NCBI GenBank assembly: GCA_012295275.1
Contig: CM022668.1
Span: 11,530,522-11,585,521 of the forward strand
Source: Chrysomallon squamiferum
Taxonomy: Eukaryota > Mollusca > Gastropoda > Neomphalida > Peltospiridae
Reading direction: 5' to 3'
DNA length: 55,000 nucleotides
The notes under the pieces were generated by a model. The model saw nothing but the letters and a program-made list of their open reading frames with translations. It searched no databases and was not told the origin of the DNA. Positions 22,130-33,039 of this stretch are shown in pieces (within the stretch, counting starts at the first letter, position 1; each line of letters opens with the position of its first letter). The position numbers and the translations under genes were made by a program.

Positions 22130-22830
22130 GGTTTGGCCTGGGAGTAATTATTTCTCAACTGGACGATTTCATAACGTCACTGCCCCTTTAAGATTTGCAC
22201 CGGCTTGCCGTCAAATCCTTTCTCGAAGAAGGTATTTCATTCTAAGCCCTTCAAAGAGGCGGTGAAGGGGCGTGGAACAAGCAGTTTGTTTAGTTAACTT
22301 CCTTTGAAGTTGCCCGCCCAGTGTCTGCCGGCTCAACACATTAGCAGATGGACCTGTTCCAAAATCGCCACGAAAGGGGTGTAAGGTTGTTCAAAATTCC
22401 CCCGACCCGAACTGCGTATCGTTTCATATAAATTTATTATACGTAATTGTTACGTCATCATTATAACCTTAAAGACTCTTTGAAAATAATCGATTCTAGT
22501 TACTAAACAATAGTTCTAATTTGTTTTTCAATATCGGAAGAAACCGAGCTGACACCCCTTCGTGACTAGAATCTAATTTGCTCGTCTTTGTTGTTGGATC
22601 GCTTTGATCTTGCCAACAACAACGTGCGCGATAGGTTCCAGTCCTGCTTAGTCTTAGTGGTATTAGCGTAGTGCGAACAAGGTTATCAGTCTATTAAAGA
22701 GCGGGGGTTTAACACAAAAACCAGTCGATCACGTATACTCGTTATACTGCCGTTTGTCCGCCAGAATTCATTCGACTTCGAGTTGTGTCGCTCGCTCCCA
22801 TCATGAGTAAAAAGTGAAAATGTCTCGGGG
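22130..22830. promoter_or_regulatory. Unique GC-richer island with TCF and Sp/KLF-type motifs
   Basis: About 700 bp with no microsatellites and higher GC than the surroundings, 3.9-4.6 kb upstream of the proposed Sp5 start codon. TTCAAAG (22250-22256) and CTTTGAA (22302-22308) flank GGGGCGTGG (22267-22275), and GCCCGCCCA follows at 22312. TCF-type and GC-box/CACCC-type motifs are thus interleaved within 70 bp. No coding frame is convincing. Best read as a candidate enhancer or upstream promoter. This is motif evidence only, and conservation has not been tested. Confidence 0.45.
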
Positions 22831-22894
22831 AACAGAGTGCAAACAGAGAGTGTATGACTAATCTGTGGAAAAAAAAATGTCTGTTATTTTTAAC

Positions 22895-22897
22895 ACA

Positions 22898-22987
<90 letters not shown>

Positions 22988-23044
22988 ATTTCAGTTTAAA
23001 ATCTATGCATATACGTATTTATGTATCACTGTATGTGGGTATAT

Positions 23045-23089
<45 letters not shown>

Positions 23090-23295
23090 TAAAATGTATA
23101 TATTATGTATGTGTGTATATGTATGTATGAATATATGTATTATGCATATATATGTGTGTGTTCGTATGTGTGTATGGGTGTCTGTGTGTGTCTGGATGCG
23201 TATTATGATGATTATGCTGTTAAATAAAATAAAATAAAAATAAAAAGTACTTTCCCTCCCAACCCAAGAAAAAAAAAAAAAAAAAAAAAAAAAGT
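22895..23295. repeat. (CA)n(GA)n, (GATA)n, TG and poly(A) arrays
   Basis: A (CA)n run passes directly into (GA)n at 22895-22984, GATA repeats lie at about 23056-23089, TG/TA-rich sequence at 23100-23200, and an A24 tract ends at 23293. Confidence 0.92.
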
Positions 23296-23640
23296 TGTGC
23301 AATATCTGTAATTCGATCCCGCAAGCCTGCACCTTTGAAGCGAATTGCTCGTGTTATTTTAAGAGCATACTGTGGGTCTCTTTTAGGTGCAAGTGTTTCG
23401 GAGTTCATCAGGTGTTAGTAAGATGCTCGGAACTCTGTCGATTGCCCACACTGGGACAGGAGTCACATCAAAGCGAGCCGGGTTCTGTTCTCTCGTTTTT
23501 GACGCTAAGCAAGCAGTAACATTCGGGTTTGAGGATATTAAGTTCAAACGAATCCTGGGATTGGTCCGACAGCTTTGTAAATTGGGAGGTGACACGTTTC
23601 AGCTTTGATATTGTTTGTCCTCGACTTAAACGAAGTAAGA
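23296..23640. promoter_or_regulatory. Unique island with three TCF-type motifs (also an open frame)
   Basis: A 340-bp island between microsatellites contains CTTTGAA (23333-23339), ATCAAAG (23467-23473) and CTTTGAT (23603-23609), about 3.1-3.4 kb upstream of the proposed Sp5 exon 1. A 74-codon open frame without ATG start follows GGTCTCTTTTAG at 23370-23381 and ends at 23608, so a coding exon is an alternative. I recognise no domain in its translation and favour a regulatory reading. Confidence 0.35.
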
Positions 23641-23711
23641 GAACGCATAAGTCTTGTATGAGCGTAATGAAGTATAGTGATATAGGGTAAACTACGTTTT
23701 CCGCTTGACTA

Positions 23712-23713
23712 TT

Positions 23714-23799
<86 letters not shown>

Positions 23800-23996
23800 T
23801 TTTAAAAACATCTGTATTTTACTACTGTGTAGATATCGTTGGTAAAAATCGGTAGACCAAAATTTGAAAACTTGTTTCCTTGTTATTAACAACAAATGCT
23901 TTGAGTGAGGTCTATGGTTGGTCTTGGCAGTGGCAGTTGCTTCTAGAGTAATATCTGTATACTATCAAAATATACATACAAATATATGTATGTATA

Positions 23997-24035
<39 letters not shown>

Positions 24036-24175
24036 TACCAGAAGCTGAGATGATCAAATTTACAGCTATCGAAAATTCTTCTTTTCAGAATTTGTATAGT
24101 TACGTTCATGACTATTTATGTCAGTGTGTTTGTAGTTATGTTTATATCTGTTCATGAGTGTTCATATCAGTGTAT

Positions 24176-24206
<31 letters not shown>

Positions 24207-24286
24207 AAATATTTATAAAACCTAATAAATATAAAAGTCATCTTTATTTGTGTCATAGCCTGTTTGTTATTTACATTTAAAAGAAA

Positions 24287-24338
<52 letters not shown>

Positions 24339-25219
24339 TAATTTAATTTAATTTAATTTAATTTAATTTAATTTATTTATTTAAAGTTAATTTATGTATA
24401 TATGTATTGATGTATGTGTGTGTTTGTGTGCGAAGTATAGTTAGTTCTTAGTTTTATTCAAATATTAATTTATAAATATTATATCAGTCTGTATTGCTAA
24501 AAAGATGAAGATCAAACCACACATGTTGATAACAGAATCGGTTCAACTCAGTTATTTGCAATCCAGCCAAAACTCCGCAGTTTAAACACATGTTCATAAA
24601 TTAGTTCTGTAATATATTTGAAAAATCTAGAATAATACTTTTTATTATTAGTAGCATTAGTGTTAATGTCAGTATTAGTATTAGTGTTGTTGTTGTTGTT
24701 GTTATATATTTATTTATTACTTTTTTACTTCATTTTATTTATTCATTCATTCATTTTTATTTAATTATTCATATTTATTTATTTTTAATTTTTAATTTTT
24801 ATTCATTCAGTATTTTTTTGTATTATTATTTTTTATTTTTTATTATTATATTTTTCATTGTTTTGTATTTTTAAATTTTTGTTTTTGTTGTTGTTGTTGT
24901 CTTCCTTTTTGTTTGTTCTTATTATTGTCTTTGTCCGTTTCCTTGTTTTACTTCTGTTTTTACTCTTTTTGTTGCCTTTCAAATTATTTTCTTTGTTGCT
25001 TTGTTCCTTGTTAATAATCGTTATCAGTGCAGAAGATTTTATCATATTATTTTAGTATCTGTTATTATATGTTTATTAATTTTATTGCGAAAAGTATTGA
25101 CATTTGTGCATACTTGCTTACGTACGCATGAAAGACAGAGAGAGATAAACATATTTTGGAAACATAATAACAGTTCTAAATATAAAAATAAACAATGATT
25201 AGAAAAATATAAACAAGCA

Positions 25220-25295
<76 letters not shown>

Positions 25296-25320
25296 AATAA
25301 CAATAATGGTAATGTGCTTG
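23712..25320. repeat. Microsatellite block upstream of Sp5-like gene
   Basis: (CT)n at 23712-23794, TA at about 24005-24034, TG at about 24178-24207, ATT at about 24291-24339, an AATTT pentamer array at about 24337-24375, assorted TTTA/ATTT fields to 24860 and a pure ATT array at about 25222-25292. No exon is recognised. Confidence 0.88.
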
Positions 25321-25351
25321 TTGTTTTTTTTTTTTTTTTTTTTTTATCTCT

Positions 25352-25430
25352 GTCTGCAGTATTCGGGAACGCACTGGCGCAGGAGGACAAAGTCCAGTCA
25401 CGACCGTACAAAAAGTCAGACGAATACAAA
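25352..25430 (-). repeat. SINE body fragment, minus orientation
   Basis: Read on the minus strand, this copy has gtcgtgactggactttgtcc and cagtgcgttcccgaata. The same body occurs in the plus-strand copies at 36917-37020 and 37070-37200. It adjoins an (ACAT)n array. Confidence 0.75.
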
Positions 25431-25555
25431 CACATACATACGTACGTACACATCCACTTACATACATACATACATATATACATACATAAATACATACATA
25501 TATACATACATAAATACATATATACATACATAAATACATACATGCATACATACAC
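25431..25555. repeat. (ACAT)n array
   Basis: Imperfect ACAT/ACGT/ATAC tetranucleotide repeats directly next to the SINE-like fragment. Confidence 0.92.
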
Positions 25556-25799
25556 TCAGATAAACACCACACACAGAAATATTTCTCATTACTCTTTTTT
25601 TTCACTTTCACTTTTTTGTTTTTCTGTTTTAATTCCTATTCAAATTCTCTTTTTTCTTCTTCTTCTTTTTCTTCTTTTTTTATTTTTCATTAAGTCTTCT
25701 CTTTGATTCCTTTCCCTCTATTATCTTTCAATAACAAAAAAAGAAAAAAAAAAAAAAAAGGAATGAAAGAAAGAAAGAAAGAAAGAAGAAAGGTTCTTT

Positions 25800-26225
25800 A
25801 ACTTCAATTGGCGGTCTATCTTCTTTCGCGATATTAGAATACCGCCACTAATGTGCAATAATATTTACACAAACAAGGGAGATTACTTTTCAATGCAAGT
25901 TACACAATTATTGTCTGAAGGTTTGAGCCTGTGTGTTTCCGCATAATAACAAGAACGTTCTCTATTTTACTTTTTTTTTACTTTTCTTTTCTGTAGGGTG
26001 CACCAATCCTCTGGCGGAAATTCTCACACAGAAGAAAACAAACCGAAGCGATTAAGTGAGATCGAGGACCGTGTTCGATCCGACAGTAATTCGTTCGGCC
26101 CGGTTCGGCCCGGTCCGTTATTACCAGCCGATCTCGCCCGATGTTATCTAAACGAGAGAAACAAAAAAAAAAATAATAATAAATTAGCGTTAACCGCTGA
26201 AGGATAACAAACAAAAGCCTTCGTC
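25800..26225 (+). other. Unique upstream segment with a possible upstream exon
   Basis: A pyrimidine-rich run ending TTTTCTGTAG at 25996 looks like a splice acceptor. It is followed by an open frame of about 69 codons (HQSSGGNSHTEENKPKRLSE...) with no ATG, running into poly(A)/AAT at 26160. The frame has ordinary codon texture, but no domain is recognised and no donor is obvious. The GC-rich direct repeat ttcggcccggttcggcccgg lies at about 26094. It could be an alternative 5' exon of the Sp5-like gene or simply upstream regulatory DNA. Confidence 0.25.
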
Positions 26226-26239
26226 TTCGTACATACAAC

Positions 26240-26713
26240 AACTCCTGATTTTTACAACCCACTGTCGGTCACGTGACGCCGCGCACCAATCGGCAGCCCG
26301 CTCTTGCCGCGAGAGTTTCTCTTTGATGTGAAAATCCAATTATTTGTGTGTGTAAATTCCCTCGAAGGCGATTAGTTCGCCGCCCCTGCCTGCCCCTTGA
26401 ATAACAGCCGATAATCAGGCCTATTATGCGTGTCAACAAACCCTCCTTAAGAAGCATATGGACTGAAAAGATTTAATTTCCTTTTAAACAGCCCGCCCAT
26501 TGATCGTAATTGGCTGGCGGCTTACTTCAAAGAAGGGTGGAAAATATCGGAATTTGATTGGAGGGCGGTAGATCTGAGGCGATGATACTAGGCTGTGGGT
26601 TTTTCAGCGAGTGTACTTCAGCTTAGCGAAGAGAAGGGAAAGAAAAAAGAAAAAAAGAAAAAAAAAAACAACCAAACCGAACACGACTTTTTAAAAAAAC
26701 ATTTTTTCTCGGG
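26240..26713 (+). promoter_or_regulatory. Sp5-like gene promoter region and 5' UTR
   Basis: GC-richer unique DNA just upstream of the proposed start codon. Visible motifs are GTCACGTGAC (E-box palindrome, 26268-26277), CCAAT in caccaatcgg (about 26285), GCCCGCCCA (26491, GC box on the other strand), and attgg near 26508 and 26558 (inverted CCAAT). TTCAAAG (26526-26532) lies four bases after TGGCGGC (26515-26521), which reads GCCGCCA on the minus strand. That sequence matches the helper-site consensus GCCGCCR of TCF proteins with a C-clamp. Vertebrate Sp5 promoters are direct Wnt/TCF targets, so this fits, but function is inferred. An A-rich 5' leader covers about 26630-26700. Confidence 0.5.
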
Positions 26714-26734
26714 ATGGCTGTTCAGTATGGATGT
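26714..26734 (+). CDS. SP5: Sp5-like transcription factor, proposed exon 1
   Basis: ATG at 26714 in a favourable context (GGGATGG) gives MAVQYGC and then a consensus donor, TGT|GTAAGT, in phase 0. The main exon starts in phase 0 at 33040 directly ahead of the Sp box. Sp-family genes characteristically have a short first coding exon spliced just upstream of the Sp box, and the GC-rich promoter-like DNA lies immediately upstream. The intron would be 6.3 kb. A different, unseen first exon remains possible because a 21-nt coding segment gives little sequence evidence. Confidence 0.55.
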
Positions 26735-27004
26735 GTAAGTTTTGTTCTCTGTGTATCTGTTCTGAAAGTTTAAAAAAAAGTCGTTTGTACTGATTTGTTC
26801 TTGTTTCACGTGGAATTTACTGCTTTCGTGAACCTGTTACCTGTGACACGGCTCGGAATGAATGTCATCATACCCCCACCCCAGGGATATCAACGTTTAT
26901 TCCAGGTCGGTAAAGTTTTTATAAAGTAAAATCTTTTAAAATTATGTTTTGTGAAATTTATGCTGCTACTGTTACTACTACTACTACTACAACTCTATTA
27001 TTAA

Positions 27005-27064
<60 letters not shown>

Positions 27065-27374
27065 TACTACTACTACTGTATTTCTTTTACTACTATCATC
27101 ATCCTCATTATTATTATTATTACTACTAATACTACTTTTTACACTATTACTCCTAATTCTAGTAACACTTAAGTGACTTATGCTACTTTACACTTTCACT
27201 ACTTTACCATTACGACAGCTATTACTTGAATTTCTCATATTACTCTATACTTCAGTACCACCAACTGCAAGTTACACTATTTATATTACAACTATTCTAA
27301 TACTAGTACTAGTAATTCTAATATTCATACTACTTCTAAAACGTCTTCTTCAACTACTTATACTTTTATAGTAC

Positions 27375-27435
<61 letters not shown>

Positions 27436-27529
27436 ATATTATTATTATTATCATCATCATCGTTTGTTTCTGTAACTGAATACGTTGCTGTTATGAATTG
27501 AATGTGTCCCAGTAAAAATGTACTACTAC

Positions 27530-27569
<40 letters not shown>

Positions 27570-28545
27570 ACTACTAATAATATTGTAATTGTTGCAATTG
27601 TTGTTTTCTATTCGATGCAAATGTCAAATTCATTCGTTCAATACTTCATTTCACCAAACGCTGAAAAAAGAATTCTGATAGCTAAATTAATGTATTTCTC
27701 TCCAATTTAGAATGGCTACAGATGATTTTTAATTTTGTTTCGAATGATGATAATATTAAATTTTAAAAACTAAGCAATAAAGTGACCATACTGTAAACAA
27801 GAATGAAAAGGCGGAAACACTGCTGATAGAAAAAAGAAATACATACATACAATGTACATACATACATACATACATACATACATACATACATAAAATAAAA
27901 TGTGGACCCATTTAGCTCCACATAAAAATTAAAAAGATTAAATACCATTGCTGTTAATACAATTATAACAAGAAAAAGAAAGCAAAGAGCATTCACTTTA
28001 TTCATATTTTTAACTGATTTCTAAATAAATATATAAATAATAATAATAATAATAATAATAATAGTAAAGAAACCAGACTAAAATCCCCAATTAACCAACA
28101 CCTTTTCATTGATAATCCTAATGATCGTTATTATACTCACTGTGCTTGGATTATGACGTCCTAACGAATAAGACAAAAGAACAGGATTATCGTCTCTGTA
28201 TACTGAATGTTCCGCTTGAACTGTCAGATACATAATACACGAATCTAACACCAGTGGAGAGGGAAAACACGGGGGACTGTTAACTGTTATTACGTTTTAG
28301 ATTTTCTTAACAGTACTGCAGAAAATGTACACTAACGGAATAGAACAGATAGGTTATGTAATAACTACAACACAGGAGTTGGGCTTTCATTTCACATTTA
28401 CATTTGTTTATTTGTAGGATTTTGGGTTGATAATTATTTTTTTTTTTTAAGTTTTAAAACAATTTTTGTTTAACTTTTAATTTTAATTTTAAATTTTATT
28501 TATTTATTAATGTATTAAATTTTTTCCTATTTATATACATAAAAT

Positions 28546-28589
<44 letters not shown>

Positions 28590-28634
28590 ATTATTATTAT
28601 TATTATTTTATATATATATAAGTATTTAAAAACC

Positions 28635-28668
<34 letters not shown>

Positions 28669-29239
28669 CATTTTTAAAATCAAAAAGAAGAAAAAAAATC
28701 CTTACATTTGAATGAAAATGGATTATTCTGTTCCAGTCCAAACCCAATACATTATTTTTTTCCTTTCTGAACATCAAAAAATATTTTACGTAGTCAAGTT
28801 CTCGTTTTTCTTCACTGAAACTGAGCGACCAGTGACAATTTTAAATTAGACCAACAATTTCTTTACCGGTGGCAACTGTCTTTATGAAATAATTTTGTAG
28901 CAAAATGTTAATTCAGCCTTTAACGAAAATAAAAAAATAATAAAAACACACCTTATAAAATGTGCAAGTCATATAAATAATATGCTAGTTTATGAAATCA
29001 AATACATTAGAATTGATGATGAACATTACGATGATGCTGATGATGATATCAGCAACAACAGTCAATAAAAACTACAACGACGACAACAACAACAACAACA
29101 ACATTTTTTTTGAGATATACGTTACAACAGGAAAAACGAAAATCTTTTTAATTTCTAGTCAGGATATTTATAAATAAATTAAAATTGTGTTTTCATTCTG
29201 ATTATCCATACAGTTATTTTAGCATCGTCATCATCATTG

Positions 29240-29274
<35 letters not shown>

Positions 29275-29813
29275 GTTATAAATGCCAAAATACTGAAATA
29301 TAAATAAGAGAATAAAATATGCTCGAAAAAAAAAAAAAAAAATCGCGAAGATAATGAAATTTTTCTTCGCTATCATTCTTCGCTGTCAAAATGAAAAAAT
29401 TGCTTAGAATAGTTTTACCATGTGTAATGAATAATTAATATACACACAAACACGCACACGCACACAAAATGTGTTTAATTAATTAATAATAATAAATAAT
29501 AATATAAAGTATTGATTTACATTCTAACTGTGGTTAAATAAATTACTGTTATTTTTTTAAACTGATATAGTTACCAGTTTATTTCAGTCTTGTCAACAGC
29601 ATTCCTTTCTTCGATAAATAAAATTATATATTTATTCTAATTTCTTGAGGAATTACAAAATACATGTTTAAATGTAATATTATACATAAAAGTAATTTCT
29701 TTCTTTCATCGCCATTTTTTGGAATATTTACTTATTTATTCTTGAATATACAATATAAATACTTATGTGTATTTGTGTGTCTCTATATGTGTGCGTGTGC
29801 GTGTGCGTGTATA

Positions 29814-29863
<50 letters not shown>

Positions 29864-30034
29864 GATATATATATAGTATAAGATATGGGTATACGCAAGA
29901 AATAGACATTTCTTTAATCTTATATTTGTATACATTTCAGGTGATTTATGAAACAGATATAGGATGAAAGACAGGAGAGATAAAAACAGAGTTAATCACT
30001 GAAAGTGTGACGAAGTGTGTGTGTATATTAGTAG

Positions 30035-30094
<60 letters not shown>

Positions 30095-30107
30095 GATCGT
30101 TGAATGT

Positions 30108-30142
<35 letters not shown>

Positions 30143-30540
30143 GAGCAATATGCATAACTTGTAATAGCCCTATTCGTATATAGGTTTGTGTGTGTATGTG
30201 TGTGTGTGCTTGTGTGTGTGTTTATTATCGTTTATGTGTTGTATAAATAAAAAAGCAAAGAAATGAAAGACAGAGAACAGTGTTAAAGACAACATAATAC
30301 AAGCTTATAATTCACTTTCTTCACATACATACATATGATACAACGACACGTTACAAAAATGGGTAAAAAAAATATATTAGTTTTATAATTCTGAATCATT
30401 TTGTTATCAATACACAATGAGTTCCTGATCGTTTGTCAACAGCCCTTAGGTTTAAAAAAGAAGAACATTTAGTAAAGGATTTTTTTTTTTTTTTTTTTTT
30501 TTTAATTCTTTCTTTCTTTCTTTTCTTTTTTTTTTTTTCT
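26735..30540 (+). repeat. Sp5-like intron, 5' part: microsatellites
   Basis: ATT arrays at about 27002-27062, 27376-27433 and 27526-27566, ACAT at about 27840-27892, AAT near 28040, TA runs at 28549-28586 and 28637-28663, ATC at about 29227-29275, CA at 29815-29852, GA at 30038-30092 and TA at 30107-30135, plus a T25 tract at 30480. No exon is recognised in either strand. Confidence 0.85.
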
Positions 30541-30700
30541 ATCTTTTTGATACATCAAAGGCGGGAAAACGTTAGATGTGTAACAGCGCCATAGCAACGA
30601 TCAATCAAGGCAGATAACTCTATATAAATGCAATCGACCCGTGATAAATAAACGAAGATCAAAGCAAAAAGGATCGAATCTGTCGAAACTTTGTTCCAAA
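30541..30700. promoter_or_regulatory. Intronic island with TCF-type and RFX-like motifs
   Basis: ATCAAAG (30554-30560) runs directly into GCGGG, and a second ATCAAAG lies at 30658-30664. Between them are ccatagcaac (RFX X-box half-site form, about 30589) and tatataaa (about 30621). This is unusually motif-dense unique DNA within the Sp5-like intron. Candidate intronic enhancer; motif-level evidence only. Confidence 0.35.
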
Positions 30701-30837
30701 ATAAACACTTGATATAAATTGCTGTTTTATGTATGCAGGTGTCGAGGTTTTTTGTTCCTTGTTTTAGTTTGTCATTGGGTTTAGTACACGAGGGACAGAA
30801 TGTCCTGGAATTCGACCCTTTAAAAATCAAAGAAAAG

Positions 30838-30910
30838 CAAATCGTAGTTCAATGGTTAGATTACTGGAATGGAGTTTGACAGAATGTGGGATCGATCCTT
30901 GTTATGTTGT
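30838..30910 (+). repeat. tRNA-derived SINE-like head
   Basis: TAGTTCAATGGTTAGA (30845-30860) matches a tRNA A box and GGGATCGATCC (30888-30898) a B box at roughly the tRNA spacing. The sequence does not fold into a proper tRNA with CCA-ready stem, so a SINE head is more likely than a tRNA gene. Confidence 0.5.
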
Positions 30911-30959
30911 CTTTAGATTATTTTCCTTTTCCATTGCATTTTTATTTTATTATTTTATT

Positions 30960-31168
30960 TACCTTGTTTGTTCTCATTTTACGTTATGCTGTGTTGTGCT
31001 GTGCTATGCTATGTTACGCTATGTTACGTTATGTTACGTTACATTATATTTATATATTTATTTATTTATTATGACAACGCTTATTTTATTTTATATTTCT
31101 ACTTTTCTAAAATGCGAGTTCTTTTTACTTAATAATAATAATAACAATAATAACATTATTATTATTAA

Positions 31169-31228
<60 letters not shown>

Positions 31229-31590
31229 TGCTGTTGTAAATTAAGAAATGCATACGGTTACCCCAAAAGATCTCTGTACTTATTTTTAAATTTGGAAACA
31301 GTTTATTTTAACTCCGCTCATGAATTTTCTACATAACTGAACCACTTTTTTTTTTTTTCCTGCATTTCTTTTCTATTTCTTTTACACTTTTATCATATCT
31401 GGCCGTCTTCTTCCCATGAATGAAATTTCCATTAAAACCAACAATCAAACAGTTTCGCGTGTGAATGAAGTGATGCGAGCCACAAGCGTGTTTTCGTGTA
31501 GATCCTATTTGCGTTTAACAATATTTGTTTTGTCAGTAAATATAAACCTGTATTCTCACGGTCGTTTTAACAAAAACGTCTGTGTTACAA

Positions 31591-31632
<42 letters not shown>

Positions 31633-31768
31633 TAATAATATTATATTATTATTATTATTATTAACAATAAAAATACCAATAACAATAATAATAATGTGCT
31701 TGTTTATTTTTTTAACATGGTTTACTTTTATTTTTAGAACTGTTATTATGTTTCAAAATATATTTATA

Positions 31769-31835
<67 letters not shown>

Positions 31836-32469
31836 CTCTGTCTTTCATATTATAGATGATAAAAAAACGTGCTATCGTATCTATCGAATTTGTGATGGTA
31901 GATAGAAAGAGAGAACGAGAGAAAGGGAGGGATATATTTGGGAATATATCTTAGAAGTTTGTTTTAATGTTTAAATTACACATAACTTTATTCTAGCACC
32001 ATCAATACAACAACTAACAAAATAAATAAATAAATAAATAAATAGTGAAACAAATAAACAAGCAAACCAAATAATAAAAAGAAAATAGTCATGTTAAAAT
32101 ATATTAAAAAAAATTTTTTTTAGCAGAATTACTAAACGCGAAACAACATTTGCGAATGTAAACTTTTTTTTTTTTTTTTTTTTCCACACTCGATTTTATC
32201 AACTGGATTTATTTGTTTGAAGAAAGCTAAACTTAAAAAGCTAAAATATGAAGAAATTCCAGACTTGGCATATGTTTCCACCTTTTGGTTGCAGCTGCTA
32301 AAAGTAGTGCCAAGTAAAACACCAGTGTACCTGCGTTTCCTCCGCTTTCGAAAATGAAAGGAAAAGTAAAAATATTAAAACAGAAAGTCTGTGTGCATAC
32401 AGAGCAGATTTTTTTTCTTCTTCTTCTTCGTTGTTCGTATTATTTTAATAATTTTATTTATTATTATTA

Positions 32470-32517
<48 letters not shown>

Positions 32518-33039
32518 CCTGTGTGGGTATTTTTCTGTTATTACGGTTGTTATTTATTTATTTGTTTGTTTAGTTTTATTTTTTTAATTTATTTGTCAAT
32601 TAGTTATTTTTATTATTTAGTTATTTAATAGTCAGTTAGTTATTTTTATTATTTAGTTATTTATTAGTCAGTTAGTTATTTTTATTATTTAGTTATTTAT
32701 TAGTTAGTTATGTTTATTATTTATTTATTTAATTAATTAGTTTGTTATTTATTAAGTTTTATTTTTTTAATTAATTTTTTTTAATTTGCTTACTCTTTTC
32801 TATACAGGTGAAATAAGTTTTATGTGTATCAGTCAGTGATAATGATGATGATGATGATGATGATGATATAGTATTAGTAATAATAACACCATAGGCCAAA
32901 AACAAACAGGGAAGAAAGCATCTTTTAATATTACTACTGTTACTTTCATTTTAATATAAACAGATTCTTGTGTTACTGTTGCCATAGACGTTATTGCCAG
33001 TGTTGTAATCTTTTTTTTTATTTTTAAATTCATTTTCAG
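30960..33039 (+). repeat. Sp5-like intron, 3' part: microsatellites
   Basis: ATGTT/ACGTT pentamers at about 30983-31045, ATT at about 31157-31227, AAT at about 31593-31631, CT at 31771-31831, AAAT near 32022, T21 at 32164, GT at 32475-32516, repeated ttagttatttttattattta phrases at 32600-32710 and ATG at 32839-32867. The intron ends at the acceptor TTCATTTTCAG (33039). Confidence 0.85.

Noticed and set aside
27840-27895. CRISPR-like array or regulated repeat
   Set aside because: It is a simple (ACAT)n microsatellite without spacers, and the genome is eukaryotic.
30845-30898. Functional tRNA gene
   Set aside because: Box motifs are present but stems do not pair. The SINE explanation is better.
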